Under the pieces are notes generated by a model, which saw only the letters and a list, made by a program, of their open reading frames with translations, was not told where the DNA came from and ran no database searches. Shown here piece after piece: positions 41,828-51,551 of a stretch of DNA of 64,000 bases; within the stretch, counting starts at the first letter, position 1; every line of letters starts with the position of its first letter. The position numbers and the translations under genes were made by a program. Source of the stretch: Candidatus Woesearchaeota archaeon (lineage in GTDB: Archaea > Nanoarchaeota > Nanoarchaeia > Woesearchaeales > JAGVZT01); the NCBI GenBank assembly GCA_017608295.1, contig JAFCGF010000004.1, forward strand, positions 154,497 through 218,496. The letters run 5' to 3'.

Positions 41828-42979
41828 ATGGAACAGAGCAGATGGAAAATATACGCCAAGATTTTGCTTTATATAGTGGGGCTTATCATATTTCTTGAGT
41901 TCTCCTCTTCCCTCGTGCTCAACAACCTCATCTCCCCGTCGCGCATGGAACACTTCAACGGTCTCTTTCTGAAGGCGCCAACAGAATACTGGATGCTTCC
42001 ACACCCTTACTTGGGTTACGTGACTAAAGGCTATATCACAGAGTGGGAGCGCTATCTCGGTTACCTTGGTGAGGACAGAAGGGACAAAATCTATGTAGTG
42101 GCACTCGGCGGGTCGACGACTGAATCTGGGTTCCCCTCCTATACTGAACAGTACCTCAACGCGAAGCTAAACAAAATAAATTCTTCGCTTAAGGTTATAG
42201 TATTCAATTTTGGCGTTGGAGGGTGGAGTTCCCTTACCTCACTCCAGAATTATGTGTACTTGGTTAGATCCCTTCATCCTGACTTTGTCGTCATTCACCA
42301 CAATTACAATGATTTTGACATTTGCCGGCAACTATTCCTACAGGCTGTGCCTTATTATCCGCAGATAAGCGCCTGGGAGAGGACAGTTGTCAGAAACAGC
42401 AGGTCCTACAGACTTTTGAAATTTGCATACCTCTTATCATATAATCCTATTCGTTATGGTAGGGGGGTGGTTTATAATGAACCCAATCTGCCCATGCAAA
42501 CGCGCATCTCGTCCTATCTCAACAATAATGAGCCCCATCCTGACGACATATTATATTTTCAAGAGGATTTCACAGGTGGAAAACCACAGTCGCTTGAAGT
42601 CCCTCCCGAGTTTCCGCTGACTGAGATTTATGAAAGTCTCATCAAGTACACGAGATTTGATAATTCCACACCAATCATAACCACGCAATACCTAAACTGT
42701 CCAAAGTTCACCGAGGCAGGCGAGGGTGAGCGTGAACGCTGCGAGAATGAGTCACGCGATATCAACAATCTTCTCAAGGATATAAGCGCAAAACACAATG
42801 TCCAACTGGTAGACCTCGACGCGGAGATGGCCAGCTATAATTACTTACAAAAAAATGACGGCGTCCATTTTGTTAAAGAGGGCATCAGGATAAAGGGTGA
42901 ACTCGTCGGCGAGGCAATCTTCGAGATTCTCAAGAAGCAATACAAACTCAACGGCAGTCAAGGAGAGCCTGGCAGTTGA
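41828..42979 (+). CDS. Membrane-anchored SGNH/GDSL-like hydrolase
   Basis: 383 residues. One N-terminal helix (about 9-32) anchors an extracytoplasmic domain. Block I is ALGGSTTESG with Ser96, block II FGVGGWSS, block III HHNYND and block V DGVHF (Asp-x-x-His), so the catalytic set is complete. Such enzymes remove or add acetyl groups on glycans. Its position between glycosyltransferases supports glycan O-acetyl editing (inference). Confidence 0.82.
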   Translation: MEQSRWKIYAKILLYIVGLIIFLEFSSSLVLNNLISPSRMEHFNGLFLKAPTEYWMLPHPYLGYVTKGYITEWERYLGYLGEDRRDKIYVVALGGSTTESGFPSYTEQYLNAKLNKINSSLKVIVFNFGVGGWSSLTSLQNYVYLVRSLHPDFVVIHHNYNDFDICRQLFLQAVPYYPQISAWERTVVRNSRSYRLLKFAYLLSYNPIRYGRGVVYNEPNLPMQTRISSYLNNNEPHPDDILYFQEDFTGGKPQSLEVPPEFPLTEIYESLIKYTRFDNSTPIITTQYLNCPKFTEAGEGERERCENESRDINNLLKDISAKHNVQLVDLDAEMASYNYLQKNDGVHFVKEGIRIKGELVGEAIFEILKKQYKLNGSQGEPGS

Positions 42980-43036
42980 AGAGACATCACGCTCTTTTCA
43001 GGTACACCCAAGCAGTGAACAACAAGTTCAGCACAA

Positions 43037-43045
43037 TTATTTAAA
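43037..43045 (+). promoter_or_regulatory. TATA box of the second SGNH gene
   Basis: TTATTTAAA centred 29 nt before ATG 43070. Confidence 0.5.
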
Positions 43046-43069
43046 CCATTTGTTCAAATTCACTCAAGT

Positions 43070-44251
43070 ATGGAGTTTCGCAGCATCGTTACCCGCCTCA
43101 TCCTCATTGTGGGAGTGATTGTCTTCTCCCTGCTCCTGATTGAAGGCGGTTTCAGGGTTGCGTACTGGGGCTCTCCTATAAAAGCACCGGAGTGGATGGC
43201 AACGCCCAGATATGCGCCAGGAGAGCTTCCCCAGCCATTCACACCAGATGAAGTGCTCAAGATTCCTGATTCAGTCATCTTTTTGGGCGCTTCATCTATG
43301 GCTGGTAGCTACCCAATAGAACAAGAGGAACTGGTACACTCAATAATAGAGAGAGAATTAGGGATACCAACAATTAATCACCCCCTTCCAGGGAGTGGTT
43401 CACGTGATTTGGTTGCTTACGCAAGAGCAGCCGCACCACTCCATCCCAAGGCAGTAGTCATTTATTTTGGACATAATGACGAAACACGCCTCACGTTCGA
43501 AATTACCCGGCACCCCGGTAGTTCGCGGCTCATCGAACTTGTGCCTACAGAGGTGACCCTTCATCCTGCAATCAACAAGATTGAAGCGTCCATCATCCTG
43601 AAGAGTTACTTAGCTTATTGGCTGTACAGCCATTCCTCAACTATGGGCAAGAGGTTCAGATGGTATCCCAGCATGTCTCTTGATGATTACAATATTCTCA
43701 GGACCCTGAGCACAAACGTAACGCGAGGGAATTTCCTACAGATTAGAGATTGCCTCGAACAAGAGGGGGTGCATCTCGTGCTAATGACTGTGCTGACCAA
43801 TGTCCAGACAGATTACGGGAACATGACTCCCCGGGACATAAAACCCGAATGTGGTGGCACTATCTATTTTAAGAACGCTTCAAGACTTTCCTCTTGTGAG
43901 ATTGTGGAACAAGGAAGGCAAGCCCTCGCCCAGGGAAACCGTGAGGAGGGTCTCCGGCTATTGCGGAACGGCATGGCGTATGCAAAGATTGGAAATTATA
44001 ATCCTGTTGGCGCCACCCCTTGTGTCAACAACATGATCCGCACACTCGCTGAGGAACATGACATCATTCTCGTTGATACTGAAAAGCATTTCGACGAGAT
44101 TTTCATAAAAGGGGAAGTTGAGTACGGATGCGACATGTTCGGCAACCCCAAAGAAAGGTTCTGCGACTCACTCCATCCTAATGCAAAGAGCCATAGGGTC
44201 ATGGCAGAATTACTCGCCCCAGTCCTAAGTCAACTGACTGAGACCAAGTGA
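43070..44251 (+). CDS. Membrane-anchored SGNH-like hydrolase
   Basis: 393 residues with an N-terminal helix (about 8-28). Block I is FLGASSMAG (Ser75), block III FGHNDE and block V CDSLHPNAKSH (Asp-x-x-His). It contains an unusual mid-domain insertion around residues 215-320 with several Cys, among them CGGTIYF, SSCEIV and TPCVNNM. Convergent with the methyltransferase gene. Same general role suggested as its neighbour but the sequences are only distantly alike. Confidence 0.78.
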   Translation: MEFRSIVTRLILIVGVIVFSLLLIEGGFRVAYWGSPIKAPEWMATPRYAPGELPQPFTPDEVLKIPDSVIFLGASSMAGSYPIEQEELVHSIIERELGIPTINHPLPGSGSRDLVAYARAAAPLHPKAVVIYFGHNDETRLTFEITRHPGSSRLIELVPTEVTLHPAINKIEASIILKSYLAYWLYSHSSTMGKRFRWYPSMSLDDYNILRTLSTNVTRGNFLQIRDCLEQEGVHLVLMTVLTNVQTDYGNMTPRDIKPECGGTIYFKNASRLSSCEIVEQGRQALAQGNREEGLRLLRNGMAYAKIGNYNPVGATPCVNNMIRTLAEEHDIILVDTEKHFDEIFIKGEVEYGCDMFGNPKERFCDSLHPNAKSHRVMAELLAPVLSQLTETK

Positions 44252-44295
44252 GCACAACCCTAGTTCCGTTATCACTCACTCTTCCCGAGCAAGAA

Positions 44296-44964
44296 TTACT
44301 TTCTGCCAACAACAAGATGATTAACCAGTAGCCAAGAGAGTGAGGCAAACCGGAGGAACTCTTCAATCGACTGCTCGAAAGGGATTGTAAAGAATGGACA
44401 GAGGATAAAATTTTTTGATTCTGTAATCTCAAAGCCATGCTCTTCCAGCAGCGCAACAAGCTGTTTCATCGTGAATGAGTTGATGTGGACTTCCTCTTTG
44501 AGGTAGCCGATTCTTTTGGCAATCGCATCATGGAGCGGGTTCGGGGCTGTGAGGATAAGCATGCCGCCTTTCCTCAAGACACGGCAACATTCTGCCACCA
44601 TTCTTACAGGATGGTCCAGATGTTCTATCACCGCAGTGGCTATGACAATATCGAAAGCATTCGCTGGAAACTGCAGTTCCTCGGCGTTTCCCATTCTCAG
44701 ATGTATGGTCGGGTCCTTGTTCGCCTTAATGAGTTCCTCGCTCAGCTCGAGGCCTACTGCCTGCTTGAATTCGAATGTCTTGTTCAATCGACTCAGGAGC
44801 AGCCCGTCAGCAGCGCCAACCTCCAAACATTGTGAACCCTTCGGATTCTTGACACACCTGGTGATAATATCCTCTATTGCAGCAATACGCCTCTTAAGTC
44901 TATAACGCAAGCCTGACCGCCCAACACGGGCCCGGTGGTACCTTACATCAAGAATGCCTGCCAT
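44296..44964 (-). CDS. Class I SAM-dependent methyltransferase
   Basis: 222 residues. Motif I is CLEVGAADG, with GLEL as the acidic end of strand 2, FDIVIATAVIEHLDHP as motif IV and LRKGGMLILTAPNP as post-motif region; a UbiE/SmtA-like type 11 fold. The last gene of an operon with a B12-type radical SAM protein and a GT-C transferase, suggesting methylation of a glycan or its carrier (inference). Confidence 0.88.
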   Translation of the reverse strand: MAGILDVRYHRARVGRSGLRYRLKRRIAAIEDIITRCVKNPKGSQCLEVGAADGLLLSRLNKTFEFKQAVGLELSEELIKANKDPTIHLRMGNAEELQFPANAFDIVIATAVIEHLDHPVRMVAECCRVLRKGGMLILTAPNPLHDAIAKRIGYLKEEVHINSFTMKQLVALLEEHGFEITESKNFILCPFFTIPFEQSIEEFLRFASLSWLLVNHLVVGRK

Positions 44965-44981
44965 CTATTACGTCACCGTTG

Positions 44982-46709
44982 TCAATTATCTCTCTCCCGC
45001 ACATACACAGCGAATTCATTCATGGCTCCTGCTTCAGTCTTTTTGTCCAACTGCATGATGAAGAGCGGGAAAAATGTTGTATCCTGAAGCCTCCATTCCC
45101 TGTAGCTTGTCGATAGCATATCCCTCTTGATAATCTCTGCTACCGGCGTGTCCATGAACCTCTCATCGCAATCCTCGTACACAATGACGTCGGATGCCTC
45201 GATGAGGGGGAGCATCTCCTCAAGCACGGGCTCTCCATAACGCACCACACCCATTTGCACATACACAGGGTTCCATGTGGTGATATTAAAGTAAAGATTT
45301 CCTTGCATATTGAGGTTGCGCAGGGCCATCTCCTGCATAAGGATATTGGAGTTTTCCATATCTAAAGAAAAGAAGATGACGCTTGGCGAGCTGCCGGAAA
45401 CGCGGGACTCAATCTCATCCATGATAACCACAACATCAAAGTCTCTCTGTGAAGGAAAGAACCGCCCATAGTAGTTCGGCAAGGTCAAATCGCTTTCACG
45501 GGGACATGCAAGGCTGGGGCAAAATTCTCCCATCAGGCTAATTGTCACAAACTGGATAACAAGCACCAGAAGAAGCATACCCACCAAAGCATAAGGGATG
45601 TGTTGGGCATATTTCTTCAACAGGCGGGCCACCACGGGTCTACATTCAAGAAGACCAAGAGATGTGATAGTGGCTATAGCAGGGAAATAGCCAACAGTGT
45701 ATCGCAGCTGGGTGAATGCGTCATTCCTGACCATGAGCCAGAAAAAAAGCAAAGGGAAAAGGAACCATACCAACACAGCATATCTCTCCAGCGTCCGTTT
45801 TCGTACGAATACAAGCAGCGCAAAAAGGAAAACCAACAAGGCGGGAAGCGAGAGTTGTGTGGAAAGGATACGCAGCGGATGATAGGAAAGGGTGCGTTCA
45901 AGCCAGGATGTGTGATAAGTCGCCAGGGTTATCTGGACAGAAAACATACGGCTTCGCAGATACATCTGATAGTTGAAAATGAGCCAGGGCCCGACGAAAA
46001 GGAACACTGGCAACGCGCTCAGAGCAAGGTTCCGTAGGAGCGCCCAGCACCCCAGTGAATCAGGTTTTCTCAGCCGCACCACAGCCGCGCCAACCGCCAA
46101 GCAAAGCGGAGCGATGATGAAAAAGACAGAGTTTGGATACGTAAGGAGAGAAAATGCAACCATGAGGCCAAATAGTACTGACTCCCTCAACCGCGTGAAA
46201 CGCTCGCACTTGATAAGGAAGTAAATGGAGAGGGGAATGAATGCTACCATAGCGTACTTTGGATTATAAGTACGAGACAGCGCGAACATGAAGGGAAATA
46301 ATGAGAGGAAAGCAGCGGAGAGCAGACCTGCCAGACGGGAATGCAGCAGCTCACCCAGCTTGAAAGTCCCAAATATAAGAATGGCCAAAGGGAAAAGATT
46401 GCTCAGCATCGCGATGTCCTGCGAAGGACCGAAGAGGGCATAAAACGGCAGGCTCATGAAGAAATACAGAGGAGGTATCGAGTTTTTGTGGACGTAGAAA
46501 AAATCCAAAGGCGGGAGACCCTCACTGTAATCATGACTCGCCAGACCATAGAAGAGTCTGACGCTTGAACGATAATCAGTACCCATATCATGGATGAAGG
46601 GCGTGCTATCCTTCCAAATAACCCAGTAATTGATGGCAGCATGCGTGAGGAACAATGCTACAAGCAGAAGAGGTATGACAACATCACGTCTGTCCTTCTT
46701 CTGTGTCAT
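44982..46709 (-). CDS. GT-C membrane glycosyltransferase (PMT/ArnT-like)
   Basis: 575 residues, about 11 membrane helices then a soluble C-terminal part. HDMGTDYRSS near residue 40 gives the acidic first-loop site; HKNSIPPLYFFMSLPFY and SRTYNPKYAMVAFIPLSIYF are typical of the GT39/GT83 superfamily, which use lipid-phosphate sugars on the outer face of the membrane. Starts within the stop of the radical SAM gene upstream (ATGA). Confidence 0.85.
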   Translation of the reverse strand: MTQKKDRRDVVIPLLLVALFLTHAAINYWVIWKDSTPFIHDMGTDYRSSVRLFYGLASHDYSEGLPPLDFFYVHKNSIPPLYFFMSLPFYALFGPSQDIAMLSNLFPLAILIFGTFKLGELLHSRLAGLLSAAFLSLFPFMFALSRTYNPKYAMVAFIPLSIYFLIKCERFTRLRESVLFGLMVAFSLLTYPNSVFFIIAPLCLAVGAAVVRLRKPDSLGCWALLRNLALSALPVFLFVGPWLIFNYQMYLRSRMFSVQITLATYHTSWLERTLSYHPLRILSTQLSLPALLVFLFALLVFVRKRTLERYAVLVWFLFPLLFFWLMVRNDAFTQLRYTVGYFPAIATITSLGLLECRPVVARLLKKYAQHIPYALVGMLLLVLVIQFVTISLMGEFCPSLACPRESDLTLPNYYGRFFPSQRDFDVVVIMDEIESRVSGSSPSVIFFSLDMENSNILMQEMALRNLNMQGNLYFNITTWNPVYVQMGVVRYGEPVLEEMLPLIEASDVIVYEDCDERFMDTPVAEIIKRDMLSTSYREWRLQDTTFFPLFIMQLDKKTEAGAMNEFAVYVRERDN

Positions 46710-48112
46710 TTGTTGAGAACCACCATCTTCAGCCCTGCCTTCACGTAGCGCTTGAATTCGTCAAGTGACTTGACCCCTAGGAGCGTCTTGGCCAGGATTG
46801 TTGGAGTGAAGTAGAAGCGTACATACGCCTGCTTTGTTAGCGCGAGAATCTCCTCAGGGCTCAGTTCTGTATACGGATTTGGAAGGGGCTGCTCAGGCAC
46901 GTTACCCAGGATATACTCCCGCCAGAAATCATAGCCGAGGTCTTTCATGATTGTCTCGTAGAGAGGGGTATTTGGCTTGCCGAGCATCATGGAGAACTGC
47001 GCATAATCAAGACCTAGACTTTTCGCGTATCTCACAGTCCTTTCAGCGCTATCTCTAGTCTCACCGGGGTTGCCGATGATAAAGAAGCCCAGCGGCATGA
47101 TGCCATGCTTTTTTGTGAGGGTGATAACCTCGTGCACCTTCTCAAGGGGCATATCCTTCCGGATGCGCTTAAGCGTGCAGTCATCGCTCGCCTCGATGCC
47201 GTAGTAGATTCTCACGCAGCCGGCGTCAACCATCGCCCTGAGAAGTTCCTCGTCCACATTGTCGATGCGAGAGCGGCAGCTCCACACTAGGTTATAGTTC
47301 CGTTTCTTCAGGCCCGCGCATATCTTCAGGAGCCGGGGCTTGTTGATAGTGAACACTGCGTCAAAGAAATCTATCTCGCGGATACCGTGCTTATGGTAGC
47401 AGTTGTCAATCTCGGCAAGCACGCTCTCTGCTGACCTTATGGAGAAGGGCACCCGAGCAATAGCACAAAAGGTGCATTTATACGGACAGCCTGTCATGGT
47501 CAGCATGACGGTGAAATTTTTCCTTTTGGAGATGTACTGATAATAGCGCTCATTTCTTATCAACTCACGCGCTGGCAGAGGATAGAGATATAGTGGTTCT
47601 TTGTGCTGTGAAATCTTATTGATTCGAACTTTCCCACCCTTTCTGAAAGCGACTCCGGGCAGACTCGCGAATATCCTCTTTCCCTCAAATTCAGTGAGGA
47701 ATGCCCTGAGTGTCTCGCGTGCAGTTCCCAGGATGCCGAAATCAATTTCCTCATAGGTCATGCACTCGTCAGGATAAGCCGTGAAGGTGATGCCTCCCAC
47801 GAGTACCGGCAGGCTGAGTCGCTTCTTGAAAAAACGGAGCCAGTCAAGCGTGTCAAAGAAGTTGTACACTGAATGTATGCTGAAACCAAGCATCTCGGGC
47901 CTGAAATCCCTGACTCTCGCAAGGGCCTCTTCCTTTGTCAGCTGCTCAGCGTACGCATCAACGAGAAGCACCTCGTGCCTTACCTGTTTGAGCATGGATG
48001 CGACATAGAGCAGGTTAAGTGGCGGGTACTTACCGAATTCGTCATCTACAGTCTGCAGGTTCTCATTGAACTTCTTGTGGAAGTATGGTGGATAGACAAG
48101 AGCAATTCTCAT
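46706..48112 (-). CDS. Radical SAM protein with B12-binding-type domain
   Basis: 468 residues. Residues 1-140 form a Rossmann-like cobalamin-binding domain (PPLNLLYVASMLKQ, VLLVDAY, GFSIHS, VGGITFTAYP). There is no DxHxxG motif, so cobalamin, if bound, would have no His axial ligand. The radical SAM core has GCPYKCTFC (Cys209, Cys213, Cys216), IDFFDAVF, WSCRSRIDNVD, YYGIEAS and GNPGETRDS. Proteins of this class do methyl transfer and ring rearrangements. It leads an operon with a GT-C transferase and a methyltransferase. ATG 48112 follows a GGGGA. Confidence 0.9.
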   Translation of the reverse strand: MRIALVYPPYFHKKFNENLQTVDDEFGKYPPLNLLYVASMLKQVRHEVLLVDAYAEQLTKEEALARVRDFRPEMLGFSIHSVYNFFDTLDWLRFFKKRLSLPVLVGGITFTAYPDECMTYEEIDFGILGTARETLRAFLTEFEGKRIFASLPGVAFRKGGKVRINKISQHKEPLYLYPLPARELIRNERYYQYISKRKNFTVMLTMTGCPYKCTFCAIARVPFSIRSAESVLAEIDNCYHKHGIREIDFFDAVFTINKPRLLKICAGLKKRNYNLVWSCRSRIDNVDEELLRAMVDAGCVRIYYGIEASDDCTLKRIRKDMPLEKVHEVITLTKKHGIMPLGFFIIGNPGETRDSAERTVRYAKSLGLDYAQFSMMLGKPNTPLYETIMKDLGYDFWREYILGNVPEQPLPNPYTELSPEEILALTKQAYVRFYFTPTILAKTLLGVKSLDEFKRYVKAGLKMVVLNK

Positions 48113-48145
48113 GTGAGGTTCCCCACGCCTGCTTAGCACCTGGTA

Positions 48146-48154
48146 CATTTAAAG
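48146..48154 (-). promoter_or_regulatory. TATA box of the B12-type radical SAM operon
   Basis: CTTTAAATG; predicted start near 48124 leaves a 12-nt leader with GGGGA. Confidence 0.5.
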
Positions 48155-48250
48155 TTTTTCAAATTCCATCCAGTATTTAAAACGTAATAGATAACTCTAT
48201 ACCCAACGCTTCAACCCCAGCTCACCTTTCTCGCGGGTTTCATAGTAATC

Positions 48251-49339
48251 CTAAAGCAGCGTACTCCTCACAGCGCTGAACAGCGAATCCGCATCACCCT
48301 CAAGATAGCATGGATACAGGCAGGGGGTGCGGCAGCGCCTGATGAGCTTACGCTTCTCTTCTGCGCGGGGGCTGTGCCACGCACTTTTGATGTCAATCTC
48401 TGCAAGGTCAGCGAATTCCCCCATGCAGCTCCATAGTTTCCCGTCCGGAGACACAACTGCCATGACATAGCCTGCGTAGCACTTCACAGCGTCGCGTATC
48501 TCGTTGCGGAAGTAATTCTTCATGCTCTCAAGGTAAGCCTCTGAGTTCCCTATAGGCGCGCCTTTGTTTTTGAGCCTGACCAGGGCGTCTATCTGCTTGT
48601 CAAGCTCTTTCACGCGGTTGAGCGGCACCCGGTGGGGATTGCGTATGTCAATGCGCCTTATATTGAGGTTGTCGTCATTCACAGGCTGGAATGTGATGGA
48701 ATCAAAGCCGTGCTCTCCCGCGAAATGAACCATGTCCGCAAGCTTTGTGAAGTTATCGTGCTGCACCACAGTGGTGAGGTTCAGCTTGAGCTTCCTTGAC
48801 TCACGTGCCTTATTGAGTGCCTTGACAGCGCGCATAATCTTCTCGAATGAGCCTTTCTTCCCACGGATGGCATCGTGAGTCTTCGCATCAGGGGCGTCGA
48901 TGCTCAGCTGGAGCCGGGTGACGCGGGAATCCATGATGCGCTCGATTCCCTTCTTCGTGAGAAGCATCCCATTGGTGGTTATGTTGATGTCGAGCCCTTT
49001 TTCTGAGGCATAGCCGATAATATCATAGATGTGCTTGTGCATAAAGGGCTCACCTCCAGACAGGTCGACTGTCTTCACGCCCCAGTCGGCAATCTCATTG
49101 AGGAAGCGCTTCGCATCCTCAAGAGGCATCTCGACAGCAGGCTTCAGGCTCCAATGACTGCACATCCTGCATTTGAGGTTGCACTTTGTAGTAAGTGTAA
49201 GAGTCACGCTGCGAGGCTTGACCAGAGGCTTGGAAAGTGCGCGGGAGGCATAAGTCCTGCCGAGACGAGAAATTTTCTCACGGCGCCATCTCTTGCGGAG
49301 ATTCATGCCCATCTTCAGTGCGCTCAGGACACGGCTCAT
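48251..49339 (-). CDS. Radical SAM/SPASM-like protein 5 (last of the tandem array)
   Basis: 362 residues. TTKCNLKCRMC gives Cys53, Cys57, Cys60; DLSGGEPFMH, TTNGMLL and LQLSIDAPDAKTHD follow. The C-terminal Cys set (KCYAGYV, WSCMGEF, RCRTPCLYPC) is a SPASM/twitch-type auxiliary cluster site. It departs from the other four: a basic N-terminal stretch of about 25 residues, an SHW in place of CW after the third Cys, and a Cys-rich end. Start lies four bases inside the preceding gene. Confidence 0.9.
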   Translation of the reverse strand: MSRVLSALKMGMNLRKRWRREKISRLGRTYASRALSKPLVKPRSVTLTLTTKCNLKCRMCSHWSLKPAVEMPLEDAKRFLNEIADWGVKTVDLSGGEPFMHKHIYDIIGYASEKGLDINITTNGMLLTKKGIERIMDSRVTRLQLSIDAPDAKTHDAIRGKKGSFEKIMRAVKALNKARESRKLKLNLTTVVQHDNFTKLADMVHFAGEHGFDSITFQPVNDDNLNIRRIDIRNPHRVPLNRVKELDKQIDALVRLKNKGAPIGNSEAYLESMKNYFRNEIRDAVKCYAGYVMAVVSPDGKLWSCMGEFADLAEIDIKSAWHSPRAEEKRKLIRRCRTPCLYPCYLEGDADSLFSAVRSTLL

Positions 49340-50457
49340 CGAGTCTCGCCCCCACGACAGAGTTTCCTGCGCCCTTCAAGAGAATCAAACCTGTCCACAA
49401 AATCAGGCAGGCAGCGCTCGCAGCCATTGAAGAATTTCCCATCGTTGAGCTTCCGCCTGAATGCCTTCATCTTCTCGGAGTGCCACAACTCTTTCAGGGG
49501 AGTATCGCGTACATTGCCCAGCTCGTTCTCGAAGAAGGAGGCGAGGACACAGCAGGCAAGCGCACTTCCGCGGGAGTTGATGAAAAGCAGTTCCCAGGGC
49601 GCGAAGCAGAAGTCAGGCATCTTGTGCTCTGAGAAGCCGTGGTTCATGATACTGGCAAGATTAGTATAGATGTCGTGCTGCTCTGCGAGCCGCGCTCCTT
49701 CTTTCAGCAGGGTGAATGGCTCGGGCTTCCGGCTCAGCAGCCCCATGAATCCCTTGCTGCCTGACATCGCTTTCGACATCGAGAGATGCTGGTTGCTTCC
49801 CCACTCCAACAGCGTGGAGAATTGGATTGCGCTCGCTCCTGACAGGACTGCGAAACGCACTATATCAGGCACGTCGTGATAATTGCGGGCTGTGATGACG
49901 AACGCAAGGCGTATAACCGGCTCATAGGCCTCACGTTTCAGCTTGATATGGTTCAGCATCGCAAGAGCGCTTCGCGTCTTCTCAAACACGCCCTTACCGC
50001 GGATGCTATCGTTGAGCCTCGCTGAAGAGCCATCGAATGAGAAGGTTATGTCGTCAAGGCCAATCTTCACCAGCTTCTCCAGCGTATTCTCGTCAAGAAG
50101 AGTCCCGTTAGTAGTGAGAGTCACCCAGAAGCCGAGCTTCTTGGCGAGAGTGATGATCCTGAGCATATCCTTCCGCGAGAATGGTTCTCCCCCTCCTGTG
50201 AGGTCTATCTCGCGCACCCCAAGCTCAGCGCAGTCATGCAGTATGCGGGAAATCTCATCAAAGCTGAGCTCATCTTTGCGGTAGCTGTTTGGGTTGACGT
50301 CTTTTTCGAGGCGCCAGCAGGTCTCGCATTGGAGATTGCACCAGTCTGTTGGAGAGATGATGACTTTCTTCGGTCCAGCGGGAGTGTCTGAGGAAACGCT
50401 CTCGAACAGCGCCCTCTCTTCCTCTGAGATGCTCTGCTCGCCAAGAACTGTGTTCAT
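49336..50457 (-). CDS. Radical SAM/SPASM-like protein 4
   Basis: 373 residues. PTDWCNLQCETCW with Cys40, Cys44, Cys47; DLTGGGEPFSRKD binds the SAM amino group; TTNGTLL and FSFDGSSARLND follow. The C-terminal site is CFAPWELLFINSRGSALACC, then CERC, a reduced SPASM set for one auxiliary cluster. Substrate unknown. Its first codons overlap the preceding gene by four bases. Confidence 0.9.
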   Translation of the reverse strand: MNTVLGEQSISEEERALFESVSSDTPAGPKKVIISPTDWCNLQCETCWRLEKDVNPNSYRKDELSFDEISRILHDCAELGVREIDLTGGGEPFSRKDMLRIITLAKKLGFWVTLTTNGTLLDENTLEKLVKIGLDDITFSFDGSSARLNDSIRGKGVFEKTRSALAMLNHIKLKREAYEPVIRLAFVITARNYHDVPDIVRFAVLSGASAIQFSTLLEWGSNQHLSMSKAMSGSKGFMGLLSRKPEPFTLLKEGARLAEQHDIYTNLASIMNHGFSEHKMPDFCFAPWELLFINSRGSALACCVLASFFENELGNVRDTPLKELWHSEKMKAFRRKLNDGKFFNGCERCLPDFVDRFDSLEGRRKLCRGGETR

Positions 50458-51551
50458 CGCGCACCCTCCGGCTCGGCTTCGGCTTCAGCTTCCTTCCCAA
50501 GGGCATCGCGCAAGTCGCGGTTGTTTGTGACAAGAGTCGAGCAGCACCTTGCGCACTGCTCCAGCAGGTTGTTGTTAAGCATGCGCTCTCTCAGCTGTTG
50601 GAAATATTCTCCATGCCATATATCGCTCAGGCTCTTGTTGTTCACGTTATCTGGGCTGGACTGGTCGAGGAATCCGCACGGCCCCACCTGCCCGTCGTAT
50701 CTGATGCCCATCCTGAGGAAAGGCTCAAAGCAGGGAATCGCATCTGCATGAAGTACCTCCTGCATCCTGCCTGTCTTCTCAACCATCACCCCATCAGCAT
50801 AATTGTCGAGGTTCGTGGCAATACCCAGAGAGCGGGCAGTATCAACAGCATCAGCAGCGATGGCGCTGAATTCCTCTCGCTCACCCGCATTCATCTTCAG
50901 CGCCTCTCCGCGCTCTGAATAGACAGTTATAGGCTCGACAAAAAGCGCATCCGCCCCCTGTTCAGCGGCAACTGACAGCATCTCCGGCAGCAGGCGGAAG
51001 TTACGGTTCATGAGCACCACACCAAGCTCGACAAAAGGCTTTTCCATCCCCAGTGAGCTCTTGGCCGCTGCAAGCAAGCCAAGGGCTGCCATCTGCTTCG
51101 CGAATGCTCCGGGCCTGCCGAGCATCTCATCTCCAAGCGCAGCATCTGCGGCGTGGAAACTCATCTTCACATGGTCGAATCCGGATGCGACAATGCGCCT
51201 CACGCCCTCTTCTGTGAAGAGCGTGCCGTTCGTGCAGAGATAGCCCTGCATCTCATGGTTTTTGACAGCGCACATGATGTCAACAGTATCTTTCCTGACT
51301 GTCGCCTCGCCGCCGCCGATAATCTTGACCTCGCACACACCAAGCTGTGCCGCCTGTTCAAGGATGTCGTGGTACTTCGCGAGAGGCATCTCGCCCTCGA
51401 ATGAAAGAGAGTCAGCGCCCTGGCGCCAGCAGAAGGGGCAGTCGAGATTACACTTCAAAGTGGGGGCAAGCTCAATACCATACGGGCCAGGAGATTCGCC
51501 GCGTTTCCATAGCAGGAGGCGGGACACGCGCTCATCCAGTGTGATCACCAT
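50454..51551 (-). CDS. Radical SAM/SPASM-like protein 3
   Basis: 365 residues from ATG 51551; earlier frames reach far into the upstream gene and lack similarity, whereas MVITLDERVSRLLLWKRG lines up with the N-termini of the neighbours. Cys34, Cys38, Cys41 in LKCNLDCPFCW; IIGGGEATVRKD; CTNGTLF. The auxiliary site is CFEPFLRMGIRYDGQVGPCG with CARCC at the end. The tail is Glu/Ala-rich. The start overlaps the preceding stop by 20 bases. Confidence 0.88.
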   Translation of the reverse strand: MVITLDERVSRLLLWKRGESPGPYGIELAPTLKCNLDCPFCWRQGADSLSFEGEMPLAKYHDILEQAAQLGVCEVKIIGGGEATVRKDTVDIMCAVKNHEMQGYLCTNGTLFTEEGVRRIVASGFDHVKMSFHAADAALGDEMLGRPGAFAKQMAALGLLAAAKSSLGMEKPFVELGVVLMNRNFRLLPEMLSVAAEQGADALFVEPITVYSERGEALKMNAGEREEFSAIAADAVDTARSLGIATNLDNYADGVMVEKTGRMQEVLHADAIPCFEPFLRMGIRYDGQVGPCGFLDQSSPDNVNNKSLSDIWHGEYFQQLRERMLNNNLLEQCARCCSTLVTNNRDLRDALGKEAEAEAEPEGAR

